51,771 nucleotides of DNA, taken from the NCBI GenBank assembly GCA_032988165.1, contig JANTQF010000247.1, positions 1-51,771 on the forward strand, read 5' to 3'. Source of the DNA: Emmonsiellopsis sp. PD_33 (lineage: Eukaryota > Ascomycota > Eurotiomycetes > Onygenales > Ajellomycetaceae). Below the pieces are notes generated by a model. That model worked only from the letters and a program-made list of their open reading frames with translations, was not told the DNA's origin and did not search any database. Made by a program: the position numbers and the translations under genes. Positions 1 through 10,631 of the stretch are shown here, piece after piece (position 1 is the stretch's first letter; the number at the start of each line of letters is the position of its first letter).

Positions 1-3000
1 TAATAACTAAGTTACAAACCTCCCCCTCAGTAATACAAACTTCCATAAAGAACTAATCAAACTAAATCCACAAGATGTCAAAAAAATATACCAGATACTA
101 AACCAACATGGTGATGATCAGTTAAATCCTATAGCTCGTTTCTATATTCGCTTCCCCGCGTATGACAGTATAGTTCTCTGCTCAAATTTATATTTATTTC
201 AATATTATATAGTCCTGCTGTATATTCTCGCATTTTTGACTAATATAGTTCTATGATTGTTTTAAATGCCCCTTTATCATTCTATTATTTAACTGTTACA
301 CTATAGGAAAAATGCAAGGAGAAGAACCAACGGCCAGGCCATGGCAAACCAAAAATTCAAAATATAATCCAAACAATTCAAAATCCCGTAATGGATTAAT
401 GGAGTAATAGAGCTTGCATATCGGAAAAGTTCCTGTTTTCCCAGCTTCCGTTGAAAAACCCCTTTCGTTTTTTTGTTTTTTTTCTCTACATCCCCACATT
501 AGTTTGACGCTTCTACCCATTCATTGGGCTCGGCTTTTCGTCGTCGATATACCGATACTATGTGCAGGGATGGTATATATAATTCGCGCATCCATGGTTC
601 TATGGATCATCTAGAGCATATTTTAGGCTTCCAATACCCAACTTGGTGACCTTCGATTATTGCTTCTCGGCAGATGGAGCCAGGGGGGAAGCGTTTGGAC
701 TGTCATTGTTCGTCGTTTCTCCTCATTGCGACTCTCTGATCAGCCGGGGATTGCTTTATTGGGAAATTGTTGATTGAAAAACTATAGGAAGCGAGGATAC
801 ATAGGAAATTTTTTTTTTGCCTTGCGGATTTATTGCCTACTTTTTCTATTGTTTTTCTTTTCTAAAAAACAAACTCAATACTTTTGGGGATGAATGAATC
901 ATACCTAACAGAAAAGAAACATAAAAAAAGATCTCCACATCGCGATTGACGATGGGTGTTGCAATCAACCGGCGGTAGGAGGGGAAGTGGGATTGGCCAG
1001 AGAATCCTTTTTCCAGCTTCCAAAGTAACAAAAGTCTCTAGTTGGGATGCGGGTGGATATCACAGCTCATTTCTTAGCCCCCTCTGTCCTCCCCATAGTC
1101 TTTTTCTCTTCTGCTAGACAAGGTGGTAGAATAAGGGGGCAACCAGAGCTTGATCTGAGAAGAGATTCCAACCTTAAACCGGCGTAATACATGCACAACC
1201 TATTCAATTTCCCTGAAATTGTTTCTTTTTATTTCGGCTTGTCCTTCGCGGATTTGTTTTGCCTTGGCAATTTTGAACATTTCGTAGTTCTTTAATAAAT
1301 GGGAGAGAGGCTGATTGGGAGGTTGGCATCGCGACCCCCCTATTCAAAGGAGATCGTGAATTTGAAACATACGTATTTCGATGGTGTTAGTACTAGTAGT
1401 AGATAATCTGCCGTTTTCATAAACTGGACGGCACACTTTTCAATTTGCAGTATGCCGGTCCCAAAGCTACCGTGATGCTCTCCGATATTGGTACAAAACA
1501 TCCCGGCAACTAAAAAGTGTGCAGACAGCGTAGGACAGGATTTCGAGGATCATTACACGGATCTGCTGTTCCAAGTTAAGAAGACAAGGTGGGGAATGAT
1601 CGGCTGCAAATATATACATACGGATGTAGACCAAAGGCGTGGCCAGTAACTTAATGTCTCCTCATTGTGTCTCTGGTTTGTTGTCGGCGTTTCGGATTCA
1701 CTTTGTTATTAGGAAGGGAATGTTGGTAAACAAAGGAGAATAGATATAGAAAGCAAGATACATCTATACCAACAGGTGTAACAGGTTCACAGCGGGCGCG
1801 CACACTCGCGTGGCCGATGGATATGAACGCCCGTGAAATGAAGCATTGCAAACCCGTCTGACAAACTCGACAACATAAGGGGCAGACCACAGACGTGCAT
1901 TAACGCCACTATAAACCCAAATCTATTGGATATTGACGGCAATGTAGGTGGCGGATCAGCGACACAGCTTAGTGATCTATCGTGCATGGAAGTTGTCCAG
2001 AAAATAGCTGACAATCTAGAAGACCTTGACTGCAACGACAAGGGCCAAAGTTAGCTTCGCCGACTATTGACTCCAGGAAAGCACCGCAATATTGGCTAAA
2101 GAGCAAGGCGGATCTAGATGGCACTCTTCGTTAGATGGGCAAACTGTTGGCCATAGCTTCTTTGTATATCGTGACACTATTTGAACTGAAAACGAACTCT
2201 AGACTGTCTAGGGTTTGGAGAAAGTAAGTGAAAGAAGAAGCGGCGGAGCTCGATACGTCGGCCCTAACAGATGCAAATTCGATTGGGATCCATTCCTTGT
2301 CAATAGTAGCCGGCAACCTGCTTCGACGAGGCTGTGGTGTCACCCATCCCAAGTCGAGAAAGGTTAGCTTTGAAACATGCTTTCATATTTCTTTGAGTTT
2401 GTTTTCCCAACCAACAGCTCCGCTATTTGTTGCTGAATTTAGGAGGGGGAAAGGGCCATGTAGTCGAATACGCATGGGTTACGCGGACAAGCCCATTCAA
2501 GTGGCTCACGTAGGACCAGGCAAAGGAATCTGGATGAAATAGTGGTTGGAAACGGCCACTAGAATTATTAGGCCCCAGATGAATCAGTCACATGCGAAAC
2601 TATTAGCGACACGAGTTGAGGAGTTCCCCTTTGCCGAATCCCAGGCACTCACCAAGCCACCGGCCAACAGTAACCTTTATTCCGGATTTCCATTTGACGG
2701 GTATTTCGTAATATCCCATAAGTCAATGCTTGACGGACACGTCGCACCTTGTATACAAAGCGTCGGGCTTCAAACAGTGGATAGAGACTGGATCTGTGAA
2801 AATGGCAACGAAATAAAGTAATTGGGTGATGCTTTAACAATGGAAGCTCAAACAACAGGAAAGAACCTGTTAAAAAATCGAGGTGCAGCAGAATGTCTCT
2901 CATTTTTTCAACTCCGCATGAGTGAATTAATAAATTACCACCTCAGTGATTCGAGTGGTAAATCCCTGGACGTATGCGATACATACCTAAATCAAGTTTG

Positions 3001-5660
3001 CTTGATAGCCCACCTCTATCCGGTCTGCGCAAGCAATACTAGCTATCCGAAACCGTCATAGGGTAGGTTTTGCCTCTCTTTGAGTCAACTATGCCTGGAA
3101 TCGCGAAGGACCTCCGACTAGCTCCGTACGGGATTTCAATCCACCTCAAGTTTTGTGTTGACATGGCACCTGCCTATAGTAGACTCGGCGCCATTTACCG
3201 TACCGGACTCCACCGATATCAGTGAGCATCTTTTGACTTTCGGTTAAGTCAGGCTCAGAAAATGGCCAGACCTCCCCATCTGCTGGGATGCTTGTCACCA
3301 CTAGGATGTTTGACTGGCCGAATTACCGTTGAGGTGGCTGGTAGACATATGTAGAGCAGTTTGCTTCCAAATTATACTGGGTAGTCCGTAGCCTTCCTAA
3401 CGGTAGCAGGGTGTAATGGGCGTCTGTCAAGCTAGGGCAGCAAAAAACGGTCATGCGCGCAGTGACAGCACACCAACACAGACGGAAAAGACGAATGAAA
3501 TATCCATACAGGGCCACCTAGTCATGCCCGGAAAATGCAAATTCTGAGAGAAGCACATTATGACAAGCTCCCGGGTGCTTCAATCAGCATACCCCAACGA
3601 CGAGCGGGTAACATGTCAAAGGGTTTGCCCCTTTTGTCGTACAACCAGTTGTGATACCAGGGTATCAAAACAAAACTAGAATGTAAATACGGCCGGGATA
3701 TATCGTAGCGGACATGATATTGATCTCCAGATCTATTATAAATCTGCGTGAGGCGTATAAATGTGGCATTTAACAGGGGTAGCGTGTAACTCCGGTTATA
3801 AAAAAACCACAGCGCAGAGGAGCAGGAAATAGGGAGCGGAAAGTGGTATGGGTCGCGGTTGGAAAAGTCGGGTTTAAAAGTACCCCAGGAAAGATACATG
3901 GACTTGCTTTTGCCCCTTTTCCTTCTCTTTGTTGCACAGAAGGACCTTCAAGTCTGGGTGAGAAGCTGCGAGGCGATGCATTGTGATAAAGGCCATGCTA
4001 ATTATGACAATTGAAGATTCTGGAAGCAATCTTAACGGGATCCAAAAAAACAAACAAACAAACAAACAGACCGAGGCAAGTCCTGTTGGCGACGTTGGAC
4101 ATTACCGAAGTATGGAAGAGTGTTGCTGATGTGCATCATGGCGGTGGGAGTGAGATATCGAGCCATGGATGACTAATCCGCTGCCAACGTTACGATATAC
4201 AGCTAATACCGGTATTACACGCCCCATACGCTCCCAGATGGCTGAGCAAAAGCGTGTATGCGAGTGTATTGGATCTTTCCGTACGTATTACAGTAAACAC
4301 GCCACGCCTTGTTCGGTCTAGCGGCGCCAATCCTCCGCACGGACCATATACCTAACCTCGACCTGTTCTTTCAAGCCTCATCTCTCTCCCCGCTTTGTCC
4401 TCTCCTTTCTTTTTCCTGTCCCCCGCCCCCTGCGGTCCTGTTTCCTCCCGGCAGATCTATTTACAAGACCTCTGTTCACAAGGGGGATTTGCACATGATC
4501 ATGAATTAGGGGATGGGCCGAGCATGTACTGGGATGTATTCAGAGTGGGAAGGGGGGGTGGTAAGTTATTACAGCCTCATTTCAATGTTTTGACATCTGC
4601 TCGATCCCATGTTTCTTGCATAGTGGACCAGTGTGCCGTCAGCCTCTTCTCCAGAATTTCTCCAGTCCAATAATCTAATAATTTCCCCTTTCTGGACCAA
4701 CCACTAACCTTGCACCACCCATTCCCAGAGATTGGCACCCCAAATCGGCACCCAGCCAGTCAAGTCCGACGCCAGTTGCAGATTGTACCGCAGGCCCCTA
4801 TGATTGTCGGTGTGTCATGCAAAACATTTCTTCTGCATCCCTTGCTCCCGCACTTAGCAGCCAATTCTATTTTGTTGTTTCCCTGAAATATTTATTGTTG
4901 ACCAATCAGCGTCAAGATTGTCCGGAGTGGGATAAATGCCAATACATTTTCTGAAGCTTGTACTCCGCCGCATGCATGATGAGAATGCCCCTCCCAGCCA
5001 CAGAATATACCACGGAAAAATGAAAGCTCTCGTGGCTATCCAGTTCACATCCATCCTCTCAATGTTGGCTCGGGTTTTTCTCCAGGGCATACATGTCGAA
5101 CATGATTCGATATATGCCATGTGACTTGGTAGGCACATTTGTTTACACAGCATGTGCTGTGTTAGCATTCAAAATTTGTCAGTATCCAACACCAGGACTG
5201 AGAGAGTAGAAAAGCAGTTGACAAGTTCCTCTCGATGTTGCCCTGAAACCAAATCCACCAAAGCGGCTTGATTTTCTGCATTGTCTGAAACTTTCACGCG
5301 GCGTTGCATCAATGCTATTAATTACTAACGAATTAGAATATCTCTGAAATCATTAAGATAGACAGACCACCCGAATGGCATGTCTTAGTTGGTGAAGAAA
5401 ACTATCGAACGCCAAGAGATCGTTTTCTCTCCATACCCTACCGCCATTTGAATACGGCTTTTTTTATGGCCCTTTATACGATGCTTACGTGGTCATATCT
5501 ATTTCACAATCATGGACGGCTGGCCGCCAGCAGCAATCGGTCTGCCTACGGCTAAACAAACATCCATGCTATTAGATATAGTCTTTCAGACTGCCGCTAG
5601 TCGGTGAGGTTTTCGTCATCCACTCTAAATCGGATGGCTTGCATTATACACCTCGCCACT
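1..5660. other. gene-poor region, no supported gene
   Basis: No frame on either strand gives a convincing coding exon or a recognisable domain over 5.6 kb. The first 300 bases are markedly AT-rich and may be worn-down repeat DNA, but no terminal repeats or transposase/reverse transcriptase motifs are visible. A (CAAA)n microsatellite lies near 4049-4068. The longest open frame of any interest is a 113-codon minus-strand ORF at 3558-3899, described under findings. The region may be ordinary intergenic DNA, a decayed repeat or the site of genes lost from this lineage. Confidence 0.5.
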
Positions 5661-5667
5661 TATAAAT
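5661..5667 (+). promoter_or_regulatory. TATA box before the candidate secreted-gene relic
   Basis: A TATAAAT match lies 63 bases upstream of the ATG at 5724, which is a usual distance for a fungal core promoter. It supports the idea that the following signal-peptide exon is, or once was, a real gene. This is a sequence match only. Confidence 0.35.
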
Positions 5668-5723
5668 GAAGATTCACCCTTTTGGGCGAGTTCTTGAAGA
5701 GTTGGATTCAATGTATTGATATC

Positions 5724-6019
5724 ATGAAGGTAGGGTTTCGATTGGCTTCGGCCATCCTCGTGGCTCTACGGAGTATATTTGCGAGGTAAGGAAGAATTTA
5801 AGTTCTTCGCTATAGAGTGACAGGGATGAACACCAAACATACTACACCTAATTATTACCGTATAGGAAGGACGACCAGTTGACGGGCAGTTATGCAGCAG
5901 GCATATGGTCAAAAATGGAATTGTTGGCCCTGTATTTTCGCATATCTAACGACTACATGGTTCCGTGGGTTGGGCGCAGCCCAGTTTCTCGAATTCGGTG
6001 GAGAAGCCTATATTTTTGA
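5724..6019 (+). pseudogene. candidate relic of a secreted, Rot1-like protein gene (71 codons as spliced)
   Basis: Exon 1 is 5724-5785 and exon 2 is 5866-6019. The 80-nt intron has a GTAAGG donor, a CTAAT branch site and a TATAG acceptor. The spliced frame starts with a hydrophobic signal-like stretch (MKVGFRLASAILVALRSIFA) followed by KDDQLTG, then ends at a TGA after 71 residues. The start of mature Rot1, an ER protein needed for cell-wall beta-1,6-glucan, has a similar D-x-Q-L-x-G-T-W pattern. If single-base frame changes are allowed, further Rot1-like pieces appear in order: VGP.F near 5930, NDYMVP near 5950 and F..GGEAY near 5990-6010. That is the pattern expected of a frameshifted, 3'-truncated duplicate. 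It could instead be an unrelated short secreted peptide. The Rot1 link is an inference from memory of the family. Confidence 0.3.
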
Positions 6020-8036
6020 CGGCCCATGATTAGGAAGGTTACTTGCAGAAAGCCTGATGGCTGGTTCCAGGGAGTTGAATGTGTCGTCCCAGGTTGTTCG
6101 TTTCGTTTCTTGGTCGATGCCGTTTATCATTGTAACCTTCACTATCCGGCAAACCTTTCCCAGGCTCGACTCAAACGACACGAATGTTGCAAAAGTGAGC
6201 AGATAAAAGCATCTCTCGAAATAGCTTTCGATATCCTAGGCTGGCTAGACTGCCTTGGACCAGGATCGCTCGGTCTATGATCCATACGGCGATCTCCTGC
6301 GTGTCTAGGTATTCGCTGATTGGCGATCTTCAAGCCTATGCAAATCGATATTTTATGACATAGGTGGTCAAGGACCCATCATAGAGCTACCGATGATTGG
6401 CGCGAATAATATACCACCCTTTCAAGGTCTCGTTCATCCGGATTTGAGAGGCGAGGTAATAAAAAAAAGGAAGAAACAAATTATGGGGGAAGGGAGGGCG
6501 GGGGGAGGGGGCAAAGCCAAAACCACGCAGTTTAAAAATAAGGTAGGGAAGAGGACCGAAAAGAAAAGAAAAGAAAATTACCGACCTCAGGTGCCCTAAA
6601 TCGCCTTTTGACAAACCTTCTAGCTGATCCAATGAGAAGCTTCATTCTTGAGTAGCTGAAGAGTGTTGGGGGCTTGTCTGCTCAAGGCTCTCAAGCGGCC
6701 TCGTCCGTCTGTGAAACGACTGATTTATTTCCAGGCGGATCCCTTCTGTTAAAAAACGAAGTTTTATTAAAGCTTCTTTATGCCGCCCATTGTCGCTATA
6801 CATTTTGTGCGCTTTTTGATCTCAACTCGAGTGAGCCCAGCTAACCACCGTGAGTTTCCTCTTCATTTTGTTCGTCTCTTTCCTTTTTTCCTTTTTTCTT
6901 TCTCGCCCAACCCGTGGATTGATTTTTAGCTGTCGATCACCCGGACGGCTTGCCTAGCTACATTTCGCTGCCAAAAAGGTCTCCATCTCGAGCGGAATCT
7001 GGTGCGAGAATTTGAAATAAGCTATCACACTTCCCTTGACCCTATTCTCTTTCATAACCATTTCTCCCTATCCCTCTCCCTCCAGACTACCCTACGCCCA
7101 TTCGATCAATCCTGGTTCCTCTGCGACGCCGCGTGTTTGTTTTTTCCGAATTGCTGCGTACCTCCCGATCCATTTGTGGTTCCTCTATTGATACGTCTGG
7201 AAATACAGGGTGTTTCTAATCCACCTTTCTTGGATTAAGTGATCGTTCTCCAAATATAACCAGGCTTTATATGGTTATTGTGGTGGACGAATCCTCGGAC
7301 TAGAAGGAAGGAGTTGGGTTCTAGTTGGCGATCTCTTCCCCGGATCTCCACCATTTCCAGACCTATGTGTTTTCGAGGTTGGTCGCATCTTGCTTTGCCG
7401 TTGACGCTTAATCTTCGTTTCCCCTTTGGCCAGGAAACGGAAATCTATTGAACGTCCGACTTTTAAAAAATGCCTTACAGCTAAGATGGTCTGCTGAGCA
7501 GCACATAGAGCGGCCAATCATCTCGCCGTCCATTGCCAGCGTCGCCCGACAACCGCAGACTCCGCCTCGTCGAAACTCCTTCCTGCAGACCTAGAGCACG
7601 TTATTTGGTTCATTGTCTTGGGACTTTCCCCGAAGTCAAGCCACCCAATCGAGCTTCGATTCCCCTACCGATTTGCTGTGGATTTCCCGGCCTGACAAAT
7701 GAATAATAGTAAGCTTATTTTCATCTGGTACGACTTCAAAACTGTTGTCTAGAATTATTATAACCACCAGCTGTCAGCGGAAGATCACCCACGTTTTTTT
7801 CAACTGGGCTTTTTCTTGCTTCTGTCATGATTTCTTTGACCTCGAATCATAATCCTTTTCTGCTACCGCCTTCTTATTTTCCCTGTGTTTTCCCTTCTTG
7901 TGCGATTTCCTCCTCGGTGCGTGCTCGTGCAACGTAGCTACATCCGAACGCACCCTTCTTCAGCATAATGTTCCATCCACATTCCCCCCTCGAATCGTGA
8001 TGAGTTGGTTCTCTCTTCTATCTACTTATTGTACGA
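6020..8036. other. intergenic region and likely promoter/leader of the Ndt80-family gene
   Basis: No supported coding exon. The segment from about 6840 contains long pyrimidine-rich stretches (for example 6855-6905 and 7050-7085), typical of strong fungal promoters and long 5' leaders. A purine-rich tract with G runs lies at 6465-6520. The 84-codon frame at 6026-6280 follows the relic above but shows no recognisable domain. Confidence 0.45.
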
Positions 8037-8576
8037 ATGCTCCAAAATCCAAGCCTAACGAAAATTGATATACCAGCACTTCTCCAGAACCCTTTTCAGC
8101 TTGACTATCCCACCTCTTCCGAAAGCGAATATATTGGGGCTGAACGAACATATTCTGGCTCGACCTCCTTCCCGACCGAAGACGTGGAAACAGACCATCA
8201 GAGGACCGGTTCACTGGGGAATCAATTAGCACACCCGGTTTCTGTACCCGTCAGCAACGGTTTTAGGTACGCCGCACAACATTCTGCGGTACATGATGTG
8301 CCGTAGGTGTCCATATTTCTTTTAATTCTGACTGCCCTTGCATTCCCAATTCTTTCGGTCTTTGGCAACTTGGGTTGCTTCCCTTCTCATTTTGTGTTTC
8401 ATGGCATTTTGAACTATTGCCCTGCCTAGTCAGAGGGACTTCCAGGCCTTTTTCGTTGTCATGCTATTTCCATAGCGACCGGACGTGGGCTGTCGTCGAT
8501 AGCAAATACACCATCTCCTTCAGCAGCCCTGGTCACAAGGATACTCTGGAATCTATTTTCACTGATGACGCAGCAG
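8037..8576 (+). other. unexplained spliceable ORF in the leader of the Ndt80-family gene
   Basis: An ATG at 8037 opens an 89-codon frame of ordinary, Ser/Thr-rich protein-like composition. It ends at a possible donor (CC|GTAGGT at 8303). A CATAG acceptor before 8476 restores the same phase and gives 33 more codons (DRTWAVVDSKY..., ...FTDDAA), ending at a possible donor GTAGTT at 8577. I could not join it in frame to the Ndt80 coding exon with canonical sites: the only good acceptor (CTCCAG, 8693) gives a stop after about ten codons. It may be a large upstream ORF, an alternative N-terminus requiring other splice sites, or chance. No domain recognised. Confidence 0.3.
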
Positions 8577-8670
8577 GTAGTTGTTTATTTTAGTGCCTCA
8601 CTGTACTTTCTTTTTGTTAAACTCCATCTTGTCATTTTCCACCCTCCTGTGAAATCGTGGCTGCTTGCTA

Positions 8671-10631
8671 ATGTCGGGGTCCTCGTACTCCAGGTTTCAT
8701 GCTGCGCCTGGACTTCTCATGAGCCCGGTTGAATCATCCAACGGATCATCTTCAACCAGTCCCAGTTCCGCTTCGTCTTCATATGCTTTTGCGTCTCTTT
8801 CCAATGTCCTTCCAACCACTGTGACTTCAAACGAGGGGTTTTCTGCGTCATCAGCTTACTCACAACCGTCAAACTTGCAGTGGAATGACAGGATGGCCGA
8901 TTACAGAGTCCAACGGGTACCTGCACTGTAAGTTGAACCTGTATTTTTTCCCAGCCACTCGAAGATGTCTCCCCCCATCATAGTCATTGTATAATAACGA
9001 CTCTCCCGTGCAGCCAACCTCCGTCGGGTATGTCACCGCCCCTGCAGTCTCAAGGCGCGGTGGTTCCAGGGTCATCAGGTTTGATGACACGATCCGATCC
9101 TTACTCGATGTCTTACGCCACAGGCCGCAGCACCTATTCCTCTCCGCATAACATCATGAATGACATGACACGATACTCTCAATACCCTGCAACGAGGACA
9201 ATGGATTTATCCTCAAATGCTTCCGCAAGTACCATCTACGGCGGGCACATGCTAGACCATTCGTCTCGATCCTCCCAATCCGGCCCCGAAGCTCCTCCTT
9301 TCCATGAAACAAATGTCCTCCACTCGATTTTAACGAACAATCACCAAACAATAAATCCGGAAATCACGGCCAAGATACACAAGGGCTTCTTCCCGGTAGA
9401 CGAGAAATGGACATGCTATCGAAGGAATTATTTTTCGGTATCCTGCTCATTCTCTCTCCGTCCATGGGCTCCGGGGACACCCCTATATATCCAACTTGCC
9501 AATGAGCCGCTCCAGACGGTTCGCTCGTTTGCGATGTCAATATCTGCCGTTGTTAACGGCCATGAGAATGAAACCCGTGAGCTGGTTCAGCATACCCCGA
9601 AACGCGACAAGCAGTCCGAAAAGAAACCAGGGAAAGTAGCGCTACAGCCTTCACACCCTCCATCTCTTGTCTCGCACTCTCAGATCTCATTTGCCGCCCC
9701 GCCACATACTTCAACCATGCACCATATGGACTACGGATCGTCCTATGGTGCCTCCCAGCAAGCAGCACAAACGCCAACAACATATACATTTGAGCGAATC
9801 CAATTCCAAAAGGCTACTGCTAACAATGGCAAACGACGTGCGCAACAACAGTACTATAATCTGGTCGTTGAACTCTACGCAGAAGTTCCTCTGGCGAACG
9901 GAGTTGAGTCTCGCTGGGTTTTGATCGCGAAAAGGCTATCCCACTCCATGGTAGTCCGTGGTCGCTCGCCGGGCCATTACAAGGACGGAAGAAGAGACGG
10001 TTCCACGAGCATGGGGCCAGATGGGGGCACCGGAAGCTCTGGAGATGGAAACGGGGGAAGCGGGCTACACTCTGGCATGGGGCATGGGGCACGGACGCAT
10101 CTATCATTGATGTCGTATGATACTGGCCACCGCGGAGCTCCGTTCAGCTATCGTCGATTTCCTTCCACGGATCATTCCCCTCTGGCTGCCAGTCCTCTAA
10201 TATCATCCTCTTCTTCATCCCCAGATTACAATAACTATACTATGATTAGCAGCTCTATGGATCCAGTTGAAACACTCAAGGATACCACAGCAGGGGGCTA
10301 TGGCGACGCAACATTCACGACCGCCTCTCCAGACGCAAGAAAGATTTGTATCGAGCCAGCAAATTTGCGTCTCCATCTCCCAAGTTTTGAGGATGGCACA
10401 GCCGTCAAAGCCCAAGAGGATCATGAGGGGTCTTTCAACGGAGGTTTCGACCCTATGATTACAACTTTACAAAATGAGCATGAGGGCTCCAGCGGGTACC
10501 TAAAGCGACACGGAACTGCCCCATTCCAATCACCTGGCCCCAAATTTGGTGCATCCTACCCAACTCGTTCCGTCGATAGCACCTATGGCCGTTTCGATAC
10601 GATTCACAACCCTCAAAGCCTTTGCTCTTGA
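8671..10631 (+). CDS. Ndt80/PhoG-domain transcription factor (XprG/VIB-1-like)
   Basis: Exons are 8671-8927 and 9014-10631, giving 624 residues; the 86-nt intron has a GTAAGT donor. The N-terminus is Ser/Pro-rich. The Ndt80 DNA-binding domain spans roughly residues 185-415. It holds ITAKIHKGFFPVDEKWTCYRRNYF near 203-226, the basic segment NGKRRAQQQYYNLVVELYAEV near 357-377, and RLSHSMVVRGRSPGHY near 393-408, which match the parts of the fold that contact DNA. The C-terminal 200 residues are low complexity. In ascomycetes such proteins (XprG in Aspergillus, VIB-1 in Neurospora) control extracellular proteases, starvation responses and heterokaryon incompatibility, while the paralogue NdtA has sexual roles. 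Which paralogue this is cannot be settled here, although length and the central domain favour XprG/VIB-1. The start ATG is chosen because an in-frame stop lies at 8650. A TGCTAAT..CTCCAG intron-end-like signal overlaps this start, so the 5' model is uncertain. Confidence 0.88.
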
